Assembly (NCBI GenBank): GCA_014647935.1
Contig: BMQD01000007.1
Coordinates: 267,565 to 331,564 of the forward strand
Length of the DNA: 64,000 nt
Source of the DNA: Planomonospora parontospora
GTDB taxonomy: Bacteria; Actinomycetota; Actinomycetes; Streptosporangiales; Streptosporangiaceae
Direction of reading: 5' to 3'
Position 1 is the first letter of the stretch, and every line of letters begins with the position of its first letter. A program made the position numbers and the translations under genes. The notes below the pieces were generated by a model. The model searched no databases and was not told where the DNA came from. It saw only the letters and a program-made list of their open reading frames with translations. This document shows, one piece after another, positions 34,721 to 43,076 of the stretch.

Positions 34721-35680
34721 ATGTCACGCCGGAAGACCGAGCGGCTGCTGAACCTCGTGATCTGCCTGCTCGCCACGCGGCGGCCGCTGAGCGCCGAGCA
34801 CATCCGCCAGGCCGTGCCCGGCTACGACTCGGCCAACGACGAGGCCTTCCAGCGGATGTTCGAGCGCGACAAGAACGAACTGCGCGAGATCGGCATCCCG
34901 ATCGAGGTCCAGAAGGACCCCTGGGAGGAGGATCCGGGCTACCGGATCGTCCGGCAGGCCTACGAGCTGCCCGAGATCACCCTGGAGCCCGACGAGGCCG
35001 CCGTCGTGGGCCTGGCGGCCCGGGTGTGGCAGCGGGCCAGCCTGGCCGAGGCGGCCAGCGGGGCGCTGCTGAAACTGCGCGCCGGGGGAGTGGAGACCGA
35101 CGAGACCGGCGGCATGCTCGGCGGCGCGCTGGAGCTGCGGGTCGACACCAGCGACCCGGCCTTCCCGGCACTGTGGGAGGCCGTGCGCGACCGGCGCCCG
35201 GTCCGCTTCCCCTACCGCGTCGCGGCCGGGGAGAGCGTGCTGACCCGGACCGTCGAGCCGTGGGGCGTGGTCAGCCGCCGCGGCCGGTGGTACGTCGTCG
35301 GCCACGACCGCGACCGCGACGCCCCCCGGGTCTTCCGGCTCAGCCGGATCACCGGGCCGGTGGTCCCGGCCGGCCGCCCCGGCACCGTGACGGTCCCCGA
35401 GGGCGTCGACATCAAGTCGATGGTGGGCTACCGCGACGACGGGCCCCTGACCCCGCGCACCGCGGTCATCCGGGCCCGCGAGGGCGCCTGCCAGGGCCTG
35501 CGCCAGGTGGCGAAGGCCGTACGGCCCGCCGGCGAGGGCTGGGACGAGCTGGAGGTCGACTTCACCGACCCCGAGCGGCTGGCCGGCTGGGTCGCCGGGT
35601 TCGCCGCCGACGCCGAGGTGGTCGGGCCGCCCGACGCCCGCGAGGCCGTCATCTGCCGCCTGAAGGGAGCGCTGGCATGA
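34721..35680 (+). CDS. pafB: WYL-domain regulator PafB
   Basis: A 319-residue transcription regulator: N-terminal winged helix (KTERLLNLVICLLATRRPLSAEHIRQ), a middle helical region and a WYL domain around residues 150-235 (FPYRV...VEPWGVVSRRGRWYVVGHDR...RVFRLSRI). With PafC it controls the LexA-independent DNA-damage response in mycobacteria. ATG 34721 has AGGGAGGGAGG upstream. Its TGA overlaps the ATG of the short frame at 35677, which then overlaps pafC, so the three are translationally linked. Confidence 0.93.
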   Translation: MSRRKTERLLNLVICLLATRRPLSAEHIRQAVPGYDSANDEAFQRMFERDKNELREIGIPIEVQKDPWEEDPGYRIVRQAYELPEITLEPDEAAVVGLAARVWQRASLAEAASGALLKLRAGGVETDETGGMLGGALELRVDTSDPAFPALWEAVRDRRPVRFPYRVAAGESVLTRTVEPWGVVSRRGRWYVVGHDRDRDAPRVFRLSRITGPVVPAGRPGTVTVPEGVDIKSMVGYRDDGPLTPRTAVIRAREGACQGLRQVAKAVRPAGEGWDELEVDFTDPERLAGWVAGFAADAEVVGPPDAREAVICRLKGALA

Positions 35681-35829
35681 TCGTCCGGACTGGACCCGGT
35701 ACGGCGGGAACGGTGAGCGGGGCGGCCCCCGCGGGCCGCCCGTACGGCGAGCGGGGAGAGGCGACCCGGCGGTGCCCCGGGTGCGCCGGGGCTCTTCCGG
35801 CCACCGACGAGGGGATGGTGCACCAGTGA
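35677..35829 (+). CDS. Possible 50-residue coupled leader peptide between pafB and pafC
   Basis: A short frame whose ATG overlaps the pafB stop (ATGA) and whose stop overlaps the pafC GTG. It contains RRCPGC, a single CxxC, and ends PATDEGMVHQ. It parallels the 40-residue frame between cobO and cobB; the two share VRT near the start and RR..GC..(A/S)...AT...MVHQ near the end. The pattern of substitutions does not favour protein-level selection. Confidence 0.35.
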   Translation: MIVRTGPGTAGTVSGAAPAGRPYGERGEATRRCPGCAGALPATDEGMVHQ

Positions 35830-35832
35830 GCG
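35758..35832 (+). repeat. 75-nt conserved junction element, copy B (before pafC)
   Basis: This is the partner of 17402-17476 (60 of 75 identical, no gaps). GGTGC at 35780-35784 can pair with GCACC at 35820-35824, one base before the pafC GTG at 35826. The ribosome site GAGGGG (35809-35814) lies in the enclosed loop. Confidence 0.7.
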
Positions 35833-36785
35833 GGACGGCCGACCGGTTGCCGAGGCTGCTGGCCCTCGTGCCCTACCTGATGTCCCACCCCGGGGCGGAG
35901 GTGCCCGAGGTCGCGAAGGTCTTCGGGCTGACCGAGAAGCAGCTCATCGACGACCTGCAGCTGGTGTGGATGTGCGGGCTGCCCGGCCACACCCCCGGCG
36001 ACCTGATCGACGTCTCCTGGGACGGCGGTGAGATCGTCATCGACAACGCCGAGACCATCGCCCGCCCGCTCCGCCTGGGCGTGGACGAGGCCAGCGCGCT
36101 GCTGGTGGCGCTGCGCATGCTCGCCGAGGTGCCGGAGTTCGGCGAGCGCGACGCGCTGGCCCGGGTCATCGCCAAGTTCGAGCAGGCCGCGGGGGAGGGC
36201 GCCGCCGCGGTCAGCAGCCAGGTCGCCGTCGAGGTGGACGCCACGCCCGACGCGCTGCCGGCCGTCAACGAGGCGCTGCGCCGCCGCAGGCGGCTCTCGC
36301 TCCGCTACTACGTGCCGGGCCGCGACGAGATCACCCCGCGTGAGGTCGACCCGATGCGGCTGGTCGTGGTGGACGGCCGCTCCTACCTGTCGGGCTGGTG
36401 CTACCGGGCCGAGGCGGTGCGCCTGTTCCGGCTGGACCGCATGCTCGACGTGGACCTGCTGGACGTGGCCGCCGACCCGCCCGCCGACGCGGTGCCCGAC
36501 GAGGTGACGCCCGGAGTGTTCCGCCCCTCGCCCACCGACGAGCTGGTGGAGCTGGAGCTGACCGCGGCGGGCCGCTGGGTGGCCGAGTACTACCCGTGCG
36601 AGAGCGTCGAGGAACTCGGCGAGGGCCGCCTGCGGGTGGCCCTGCGGGCCCGCGACCAGAGCTGGCTGCTCCGGCTGGCGCTGCGCCTGGGCGGCACCGG
36701 CCGGGTCGTCTCCCCGGCCTCGCTGGCCGAGAGCGTGCGGGCCGCGGCCACGGCGGCGCTGGCGCGCTACGAGTCGGTCCGCTGA
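35826..36785 (+). CDS. pafC: WYL-domain regulator PafC
   Basis: A 319-residue partner of PafB. The N-terminal winged helix (RLPRLLALVPYLMSHPGAEVPEVAKVFGLTEKQLIDDLQLVWMCGLPG) is followed by helices and the WYL region about residues 150-215 (SLRYYVPGRDE...MRLVVVDGRSYLSGWCYRAEAVRLFRLDRM). The WCX-type C-terminal domain follows. The GTG start overlaps the TGA of the short frame. PafBC normally senses ssDNA and activates DNA-repair genes. The order pafA...pafB-pafC-tatA-tatC-helY matches mycobacteria apart from the inserted genes. Confidence 0.93.
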   Translation: MSGTADRLPRLLALVPYLMSHPGAEVPEVAKVFGLTEKQLIDDLQLVWMCGLPGHTPGDLIDVSWDGGEIVIDNAETIARPLRLGVDEASALLVALRMLAEVPEFGERDALARVIAKFEQAAGEGAAAVSSQVAVEVDATPDALPAVNEALRRRRRLSLRYYVPGRDEITPREVDPMRLVVVDGRSYLSGWCYRAEAVRLFRLDRMLDVDLLDVAADPPADAVPDEVTPGVFRPSPTDELVELELTAAGRWVAEYYPCESVEELGEGRLRVALRARDQSWLLRLALRLGGTGRVVSPASLAESVRAAATAALARYESVR

Positions 36786-36881
36786 ACCGGTGGCGGACAG
36801 GCGGCGGACGTACGGCGGGCAGGCGGTCAGGGGTCGGTCTCCTGAATCGGTGGCGGACGTACGGCGGACAGGCGGTTAGGA
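36784..36881. repeat. Imperfect tandem repeat after pafC
   Basis: Two copies of a 40-50 nt unit (from 36784 and from 36844) share GGTGGCGGAC, CGGACGTACGGCGG and AGGCGGT(T/C)AGG. The first copy has an extra 11-nt internal duplication. Probably slippage-derived; no function is evident. Confidence 0.5.
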
Positions 36882-36890
36882 TCCGGTGAC

Positions 36891-37079
36891 ATGAGCTGGA
36901 TCCTCGCCGCGGTCGGACTGGGCTTCGCGGGAGTGGCGGTCCTGGGCCTGATGGGGGCCCGGGTGCTGCTCGCCACCCGTGAGCTGGGCCGGGAGGTGGA
37001 CCGGACGCGGCAGCGGCTGGAGGCCGTCCGGGACTTCTCCGGCGGACGGCCGGACGAGGACCGGGGCGCGGAGGGATGA
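36891..37079 (+). CDS. Small membrane-anchored protein upstream of tatA
   Basis: A 62-residue protein with one N-terminal membrane helix (WILAAVGLGFAGVAVLGLMGARVLL) and a basic amphipathic helix (RELGREVDRTRQRLEAV) with coiled-coil character. The topology recalls TatA/B or small septum proteins, but it lacks the TatA Phe-Gly hinge. Small hypothetical genes occur at this point in related genomes. It lies 65 nt before tatA. Confidence 0.65.
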   Translation: MSWILAAVGLGFAGVAVLGLMGARVLLATRELGREVDRTRQRLEAVRDFSGGRPDEDRGAEG

Positions 37080-37144
37080 GTCTGCGCCCCGGGCAGCGTA
37101 CGATCGGCACAGAGACTGCACGTCGCTCGGCTTAAGGATGTGTC

Positions 37145-37468
37145 ATGCCCAACCTGGGACCCACTGAGCTGATCATCATCGGGTTGATCCTGGTGCTGCT
37201 GTTCGGTGCCAAGAAGCTCCCCGAGGCCGCTCGCGGGCTCGGCCGGTCGCTGCGCATTTTCAAGGCGGAGACCTCCAAGCTCCGCGAGGACGACGAGGCC
37301 GCCGCGCCGACCGCCACGGTGGTGCAGGCGCAGCCCGTCGCCCCGGCCCCGCAGCAGATCGCCACGCCGGCTCCGGCCGCCGCGCCGACGGCCGAGGAGC
37401 AGGCCCGCGCCCTGGAGGAGCAGGCGGCCCGGCTGCGCGCCCAGTCGGTGGCTCCCAAGCAGCAGTAG
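37145..37468 (+). CDS. tatA: Sec-independent translocase TatA
   Basis: A 107-residue protein: short periplasmic N terminus ([10 protein letters not shown]), one membrane helix, the hinge [15 protein letters not shown] and the amphipathic helix [13 protein letters not shown], then a Pro/Ala/Gln-rich tail. It forms the pore of the twin-arginine translocase with TatC 54 nt downstream. The Dyp peroxidase at 48079-49308 is a likely Tat client in this window. AAGGATG serves as ribosome site. Confidence 0.96.
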   Translation: MPNLGPTELIIIGLILVLLFGAKKLPEAARGLGRSLRIFKAETSKLREDDEAAAPTATVVQAQPVAPAPQQIATPAPAAAPTAEEQARALEEQAARLRAQSVAPKQQ

Positions 37469-37522
37469 GCTGCACGCCGTCCTCCTTCCTGAACACCTCA
37501 CTCCTCGGACCGGGATTCGCGA

Positions 37523-38458
37523 ATGGCACTGCTGAAGTGGCCCAAGCCGGGCCGTAACGGGTCCGTGCCGTCCGAGGAGGCGGCGGACGGGCGCATGCCG
37601 CTCATGGAGCACCTGCGCGAGCTGCGCAACCGCCTGGTCGTCGCGCTGCTGGGGCTGGTCGCCGGCATCATCCTCGGGTTCGTCTTGTTCGACCCGGTCT
37701 GGAACTTCGTCTCCGCGCCCTACTGCAGCCTCCAGCAGTCGCATCAGCTGCGCGGGGAGTGCACCTTCCTCGTCCTCGGCGTCTTCGAGTCCTTCTTCGT
37801 GAACCTCAAGGTCGCCGCGATGTTCGGGCTGGTCGTCACGTCCCCGATCTGGCTCTACCAGATCTGGGCCTTCGTGACGCCGGGCCTGTACCGCAACGAG
37901 AAGCGCTACTCGCTGGCCTTCCTGGGGATGGCGGTCCCGCTCTTCCTCGCAGGCGCGGCCCTGGCCTACTTCGTGATGGACACCGGCCTGGCCATCCTGC
38001 TCGGCTTCGCGCCGGAGAACGCGATCCCGACCATCACCCTCGACGAGTACCTCGGCTACGCCCTGGTGCTCCTCATCGTCTTCGGCGTCTCCTTCGAGCT
38101 GCCGCTGCTGATGGTCTTCCTCAACGTCATCGGCGTGCTGCCGCGGGCCACGGTGGCCAAGCACCGCCGCATGGTCATCTTCCTGATGTTCGTCTTCGGG
38201 GCGATCGCCACCCCGGGCGGCGACCCGTTCACGATGATCGCGCTGGCACTGCCGATGGTGATCCTGTTCGCCCTCGCCGAGGGGGTCATGTTCCTGCGGG
38301 AGCGCAGGGCCGCGGGCGGGGACGACTTCTCGCACCTGTCCGACGACGAGGCGTCGCCGCTCGCCGCCGAAGACTCCCCGGTGGAGAGGGCCGTCCCGCT
38401 CGGGGACGACGATTCTGCTCTCGATTCGAGAACGACCGATACTGATTCCGCCAAATAG
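37523..38458 (+). CDS. tatC: Sec-independent translocase TatC
   Basis: A 311-residue protein with six membrane helices. Family motifs: MPLMEHLRELRNRL at the N terminus (the Glu-Leu-Arg-Arg/Asn region for twin-Arg signal binding), FVTPGLYRNEKR after helix two and PLLMVFLNVIGVLP. The long C-terminal cytoplasmic tail (about 45 residues) is acidic and Ser/Asp-rich, typical for actinobacteria. It binds twin-arginine signal peptides. Confidence 0.96.
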   Translation: MALLKWPKPGRNGSVPSEEAADGRMPLMEHLRELRNRLVVALLGLVAGIILGFVLFDPVWNFVSAPYCSLQQSHQLRGECTFLVLGVFESFFVNLKVAAMFGLVVTSPIWLYQIWAFVTPGLYRNEKRYSLAFLGMAVPLFLAGAALAYFVMDTGLAILLGFAPENAIPTITLDEYLGYALVLLIVFGVSFELPLLMVFLNVIGVLPRATVAKHRRMVIFLMFVFGAIATPGGDPFTMIALALPMVILFALAEGVMFLRERRAAGGDDFSHLSDDEASPLAAEDSPVERAVPLGDDDSALDSRTTDTDSAK

Positions 38459-38475
38459 GCGATAAGTTCCGGTTC

Positions 38476-39354
38476 GTGCCCGGAGAGATCGCCGTACTCG
38501 TCAATCCCGCCGCCCGTGGCGGCCGCTCGCGCGGCCTGCTCGCACCCGTCCTGGACCGCCTCCGGCGGACCGGCGCGGAGGTCTCGGTGATCCTCGGCGA
38601 CTCCGCCGAGGACGCGCTGGAGCGCGCGTGCACCGCCGTGACCGAGGGCCCGGACGCGCTGGTGGCCTTCGGCGGGGACGGCCTGGTCCACCTCGCCGTG
38701 CAGGCGGTGGCCGGGACCGACGTGCCGCTGGGCGTCATCCCCGCCGGGACCGGCAACGACATCGCCGCCGCCCTCGGTCTGCCCGCCAAGGACACGCTCG
38801 CCGCCGCCGATGTCGTGCTCGGCGGCCGGGTCCGCACGGTCGACGCCGTCAGGATCGGCGAGGACGACTGGTTCGCAGGCGTGCTCTGCTGCGGCTTCGA
38901 CTCCCGCGTCAACGAGCGGGCCAACCGGCTCACCTGGCCGCCCGGCATGGCGAAGTACCTCGTCGCGCTGGTGGAGGAGCTGCGCGACTTCACGCCCATC
39001 CCGTTCAGGATCGAGCTGGACGGAGAGGTCGTCGAGGTCGAGGCCATGCTGGTCGCGGTCGGCAACACCCGCTCCTACGGCGCCGGGATGAAGGTCTGCC
39101 CCGGCGCGCTCCCCGACGACGGCCTGCTGGACGTGACGATCCTCGGCGCCGTGCCCAAGAGCAGGTTCCTGCGCGCCTTCCCCAGCGTCTACCGGGGCAC
39201 CCACGTCGACCATCCCGCCGTCACGATCAGGCGGGCCCGCCGGGTGGCGCTGGAGGCCCCCGGGGTGGTCGCCTACGCCGACGGCGAGCGGATCGGCCCG
39301 GTTCCTCTCGTCTGCGAGGCCGTCCCCGGCGCGCTGCGCGTGCTGGTGCCGTAG
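38476..39354 (+). CDS. Diacylglycerol kinase-type lipid kinase
   Basis: A 292-residue DAGK-catalytic family protein. Motifs: LVNPAARGGRS (N-terminal), GGDGLVHLAVQ (nucleotide loop) and PAGTGND, then the C-terminal beta-sandwich ending VAYADGERIGPVPL. It phosphorylates diacylglycerol or a related lipid alcohol at the inner membrane face. GTG at 38476 was chosen; it is only 17 nt after tatC and lacks a strong ribosome site. The stop codon lies in the first copy of a 29-nt direct repeat. Confidence 0.88.
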   Translation: MPGEIAVLVNPAARGGRSRGLLAPVLDRLRRTGAEVSVILGDSAEDALERACTAVTEGPDALVAFGGDGLVHLAVQAVAGTDVPLGVIPAGTGNDIAAALGLPAKDTLAAADVVLGGRVRTVDAVRIGEDDWFAGVLCCGFDSRVNERANRLTWPPGMAKYLVALVEELRDFTPIPFRIELDGEVVEVEAMLVAVGNTRSYGAGMKVCPGALPDDGLLDVTILGAVPKSRFLRAFPSVYRGTHVDHPAVTIRRARRVALEAPGVVAYADGERIGPVPLVCEAVPGALRVLVP

Positions 39355-39441
39355 GGCGGGTGCGGCCGGGGCAATGAGGATGTGGGCGCTGACCGAGCCC
39401 CCGGATCGAGGCGTAGGGCGGGTGCGGCCGGGACAATGAGG
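39351..39441. repeat. Pair of 29-nt direct repeats after the lipid kinase
   Basis: Segments 39351-39379 and 39413-39441 match at 28 of 29 positions with a 62-nt offset. The first copy includes the TAG stop of the kinase gene. Confidence 0.8.
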
Positions 39442-39545
39442 GCCCGGCCGGCGCGGTGAGGCGGGTGCGGTCGGCGCCGGGGCAGGCCCGGCGGCCGGGG
39501 CGCAGGCCGTACCCGGCGGAGGGCGGACCGGAATTGCGATATCGG

Positions 39546-39551
39546 TAGGCT
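39546..39551 (+). promoter_or_regulatory. -10 element for a likely leaderless helY transcript
   Basis: TAGGCT ends 7 nt before the helY ATG, so transcription should begin at or next to the start codon. There is no Shine-Dalgarno sequence, consistent with leaderless translation, common in actinobacteria. No good -35 is visible. Confidence 0.45.
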
Positions 39552-39558
39552 GAAGATT

Positions 39559-42288
39559 ATGACGACCCCTGCGGAACGCTACGCCGCCTTCCGTCAGAGC
39601 CAGATCGAGAGCGGACCGGCCCTGACCTCGTTCCGCGGTCTGTACGACTTCGAGCTGGACGAGTTCCAGCTGGACGCCTGCCGCGCGCTGGAGGCGGGCG
39701 ACGGAGTCCTCGTGGCCGCTCCCACCGGATCAGGCAAGACCGTGGTGGGCGAGTTCGCCGTCCACCTGGCCCTGGCGCAGGGCCGCAAGTGCTTCTACAC
39801 CACCCCGATCAAGGCCCTGTCCAACCAGAAGTACAACGACCTGGTCAAGCGGTACGGCGCCGCCAAGGTCGGCCTGCTCACCGGCGACAACAGCGTCAAC
39901 GGCGAGGCTCCGATCGTCATCATGACGACCGAGGTGCTGCGCAACATGCTCTACGCCGGGTCCAACACCCTGACCGGGCTCGGCTTCGTGGTCATGGACG
40001 AGGTGCACTACCTGGCCGACCGGTTCCGCGGCGCCGTCTGGGAAGAGGTGATCATCCACCTGCCCGAGTCGGTGCGGCTGGTCGCCCTGTCGGCCACGGT
40101 CAGCAACGCCGAGGAGTTCGGCGAGTGGATGGGCACCGTCCGCGGCGACACCTCCGTCATCGTCGACGAGCACCGCCCGGTCCCGCTCTGGCAGCACATG
40201 CTCGTCGGCCACCGCATCTACGACCTGTTCGTCACCGAGGAGAACGGCGGGCGGCCGCTGGTCAACCCCGACCTGCTGCGCCTGTCCCGCGACGAGGAGC
40301 GCCAGGCGTACGGCAGGGGTCGCCGCGGCTACTCCCGTCCGCGCAGACCGGGACCGCCCAACCGGGCGGAGGCCATCGAGCGGCTCGACGCCGAGGGCCT
40401 GCTGCCCGCGATCACCTTCATCTTCTCCCGGGCCGGCTGCGACGCCGCGGTCCAGCAGTGCGTGTTCGCCGGACTCCGGCTCACCACCGAGGCCGAGCGC
40501 CACGAGATCCGGCAGATCGTCGACGAGCGCACCGCGCACCTGCCCGACGAGGACCTGGCCGTGCTCGGCTTCCTGGAGTGGCGCGACTGCCTGGAGCGCG
40601 GCCTGGCCGCCCACCACGCGGGCATGCTCCCCACCTTCAAGGAGGTCGTGGAGGAGCTGTTCACCCGCAACCTGGTCAAGGCGGTGTTCGCCACCGAGAC
40701 CCTCGCGCTGGGCATCAACATGCCCGCCCGCTCCGTGGTGATCGAGAAGCTCGACAAGTGGAACGGCGAGACCCACGCCGACCTCACCCCGGGGGAGTAC
40801 ACCCAGCTGACCGGGCGGGCCGGACGGCGTGGCATCGACGTGGAGGGCCACGCGGTGGTCCACTGGCAGCCGGGCACGGACCCGCTGCACGTCGCCGGGC
40901 TGGCCAGCACCCGCACCTACCCGCTGCGCTCCAGCTTCCGGCCCTCCTACAACATGGCGGTCAACCTCGTCGGCCAGGTCGGCAGGGAGCGCGCTCGGTC
41001 GCTGCTGGAGTCCTCCTTCGCGCAGTTCCAGGCGGACCGCGCGGTGGTCGGCATCGCCAAGCAGCTGCGCCGCCACGAGGAGGCGCTGGCGGGCTACCGC
41101 GAGGCGATGACCTGCCACCTGGGCGACTTCACCGAGTACGCCGCGATGCGCAGGGCGCTGTCGGACCGCGAGTCGGAACTGTCGCGCCAGCGCGGCGCCG
41201 CCCGCCGCCTGCAGGCGGTGCGCTCGCTGGAGGCGCTGCGGCCCGGCGACATCATCCGGGTGCCGGGCGGCCGCCGCGCTGGCCTGGCCGTCGTGCTGGA
41301 CCCGGGCCTCAACTCCCGGGGCGAGGGGCCGTCCCCGCTGGTGCTGACCATCGGCAAGCAGGTCAAGAAGTTGTCGGCGGCCGACTTCCCGGTCCCGGTG
41401 GAGCCGGTCGAGCACCTGCGCATCCCGAAGAACTTCAACGCCCGCTCCCCGAAGGAGCGCGCCAACCTCGTCTCCTCCATGCACGCCAAGATCGGCCACC
41501 TCGACCTGGGCAGGCCCGACCGGGCCCGCGACCACGCCGGTGAGGACGAGGAGATCCTCCGCCTGCGGCGGGAGATCCGGCAGCACCCCTGCCACGGCTG
41601 CGACGAGCGGGAGGACCACGCCCGCTGGGCCGAGCGCTACCACAAGCTGCTGCGCGAGACCGAGGGCCTGCGCCGCCGGGTCGAGGGCCGCTCGCACGTC
41701 ATCGCCCGCACCTTCGACCGGGTCTGCGGGGTGCTCGACCGGCTCGGCTACCTCGACGGGGAGGACGTCACCGCCGAGGGCCGCCGCCTGGCCCAGCTCT
41801 ACACCGAGCTGGACCTGCTCACCGCCGAGTGCCTGCGGGCCGGGATCTGGGACGAGCTCGACCCGGCCGAGCTGGCCGCGTGCGTGTCGTCGCTGGTGTT
41901 CGAGTCCCGGCAGGCCGACGAGGCCCGCCAGCCCCGCATCCCTGCGGGCGGCGCGCAGCAGGCGATGGCGGAGATGATCCGGCTCTGGGGCGACCTGGAG
42001 GCGATCGAGAGCGACCACGGCCTGGCGTTCATCCGCGAGCCCGACTTCGGCTTCGCCTGGGCGGCCTTCCGCTGGGCCAAGGGGCACACCCTGGACGCGG
42101 TGCTCGGCGACGGGATCAACGGCTCGGAGCTGGCCGCGGGCGACTTCGTGCGCTGGACCAAGCAGCTGCTGGACCTGCTCGGCCAGGTCTCCGACGCGGC
42201 GCCCCGGGACAGCAAGGTCAGGAAGAGTGCGGGCAAGGCGATGGACGCGCTCCGGCGCGGTGTGGTGGCGTACTCCTCCGTCGGCTGA
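39559..42288 (+). CDS. helY: Ski2/Mtr4-like DEVH-box RNA helicase
   Basis: A 909-residue helicase. Motif I APTGSGKT (Lys60), motif Ia TTPIKALSNQKY, motif II DEVH (about residue 147), motif III SATVSN, motif VI QLTGRAGRRGID. A DSHCT-type C-terminal region follows (about 720-900), after a KOW-like insertion. The arrangement matches HelY of mycobacteria, which also neighbours tatC and pafBC. Likely role: RNA processing or turnover; no direct evidence here. Confidence 0.92.
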   Translation: MTTPAERYAAFRQSQIESGPALTSFRGLYDFELDEFQLDACRALEAGDGVLVAAPTGSGKTVVGEFAVHLALAQGRKCFYTTPIKALSNQKYNDLVKRYGAAKVGLLTGDNSVNGEAPIVIMTTEVLRNMLYAGSNTLTGLGFVVMDEVHYLADRFRGAVWEEVIIHLPESVRLVALSATVSNAEEFGEWMGTVRGDTSVIVDEHRPVPLWQHMLVGHRIYDLFVTEENGGRPLVNPDLLRLSRDEERQAYGRGRRGYSRPRRPGPPNRAEAIERLDAEGLLPAITFIFSRAGCDAAVQQCVFAGLRLTTEAERHEIRQIVDERTAHLPDEDLAVLGFLEWRDCLERGLAAHHAGMLPTFKEVVEELFTRNLVKAVFATETLALGINMPARSVVIEKLDKWNGETHADLTPGEYTQLTGRAGRRGIDVEGHAVVHWQPGTDPLHVAGLASTRTYPLRSSFRPSYNMAVNLVGQVGRERARSLLESSFAQFQADRAVVGIAKQLRRHEEALAGYREAMTCHLGDFTEYAAMRRALSDRESELSRQRGAARRLQAVRSLEALRPGDIIRVPGGRRAGLAVVLDPGLNSRGEGPSPLVLTIGKQVKKLSAADFPVPVEPVEHLRIPKNFNARSPKERANLVSSMHAKIGHLDLGRPDRARDHAGEDEEILRLRREIRQHPCHGCDEREDHARWAERYHKLLRETEGLRRRVEGRSHVIARTFDRVCGVLDRLGYLDGEDVTAEGRRLAQLYTELDLLTAECLRAGIWDELDPAELAACVSSLVFESRQADEARQPRIPAGGAQQAMAEMIRLWGDLEAIESDHGLAFIREPDFGFAWAAFRWAKGHTLDAVLGDGINGSELAAGDFVRWTKQLLDLLGQVSDAAPRDSKVRKSAGKAMDALRRGVVAYSSVG

Positions 42289-42500
42289 CCGGTGTCCCCG
42301 TCCGAGGGGTGTCCGCCGGCCTTCGGCCTCCTGTCCGCCTCGCGCGGGCCGATCGGCACCCACCCGCCGGTTGGCTGACCGCCCGGTCAATACCTTGTGA
42401 CGGCCGGTGCGCGCAACGTAACCTCGGGGTCCGTTTTCAGAGGGATCCCACCGGAGATCCCCATACAGGAACCTGTTGGCCCGCCCCCCAGGAGGTAGGG

Positions 42501-42668
42501 ATGTTCGCCCTCGCCGCCGCACTGCTGTTCCTGCTCGCCCTCATCTTCGAGATCGCCGGTGTCGCCGTCGGCAGCGTCGTCACCGTCACCACGCTCGGCA
42601 CCGCCGGACTCCTGTGCGTCGCGCTGCACCTGATGGGCGTCGGCGCGGGCTGGAGCCTGAAGAGGTAG
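42501..42668 (+). CDS. Small two-helix membrane protein
   Basis: A 55-residue hydrophobic protein with two membrane helices (residues about 2-22 and 26-48) and a basic end (WSLKR). It has an ideal GGAGGT ribosome site, 5 nt before ATG, and its own strong terminator, so it is very probably expressed. I do not recognise the family. It is isolated between helY and the structured repeat. Confidence 0.7.
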   Translation: MFALAAALLFLLALIFEIAGVAVGSVVTVTTLGTAGLLCVALHLMGVGAGWSLKR

Positions 42669-42697
42669 TCAGCGCCCGCAGCGCCGCTCCCGCGGCT

Positions 42698-42733
42698 CCG
42701 AGGCCGCGCCCGTGCCCCCGGGCGCGGCCTCGG
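42698..42733 (+). terminator. Terminator hairpin of the small membrane-protein gene
   Basis: A 15-bp perfect stem (42698-42712 with 42719-42733) with a 6-nt loop, 29 nt after the stop. The rest of the 408-nt gap to 43077 holds the structured repeat and about 120 nt with nothing recognisable. Confidence 0.8.
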
Positions 42734-42813
42734 CCGTCCTTCGGTTCAGGAGGTTGCCCGGGGGATTCCGGCGGCGGGCGGGACCGGCCGCGGGACAGGG
42801 AACACGCGGTCGT

Positions 42814-42956
42814 GACTCCTCCGCTCCCTGAAGGGGGCGGCTTCTCGCTTTCCTCTGCCGAGGTGGGCGACGGACAAGCCCTGTCCGTTTCAAGCAGAAA
42901 AACTGTGACAGGGAAGCGATTCCCCTGCCGGGTGAACCCGGCAGTCCCCTCGCTAG
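42814..42956 (+). repeat. Structured ~142-nt repeat, copy B
   Basis: Partner of 28441-28582. Hairpins: CCGCTCCC-TGAA-GGGGGCGG, CCTC-TGCC-GAGG, ACGGAC/GTCCGT, GGGAA-GCGA-TTCCC (a GNRA loop) and CTGCCGGG-TGAA-CCCGGCAG. Its left edge directly follows a GT of GTGA (GTGA at 42812-42815). Changes between copies often keep or re-form pairing in the first stem. No protein gene is attached to this copy. Confidence 0.75.
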
Positions 42957-43076
42957 ATCTGATGGCGGCTCCCCGGCGTCCTCGGGCCGGTCGAGGATGT
43001 GTGCGATCGTGCCGGATGCGGCCTCTCGGCTGACCTGACGAATTCTCAGTGATCTGGCGAGAGAAGCGGCGAGTTC

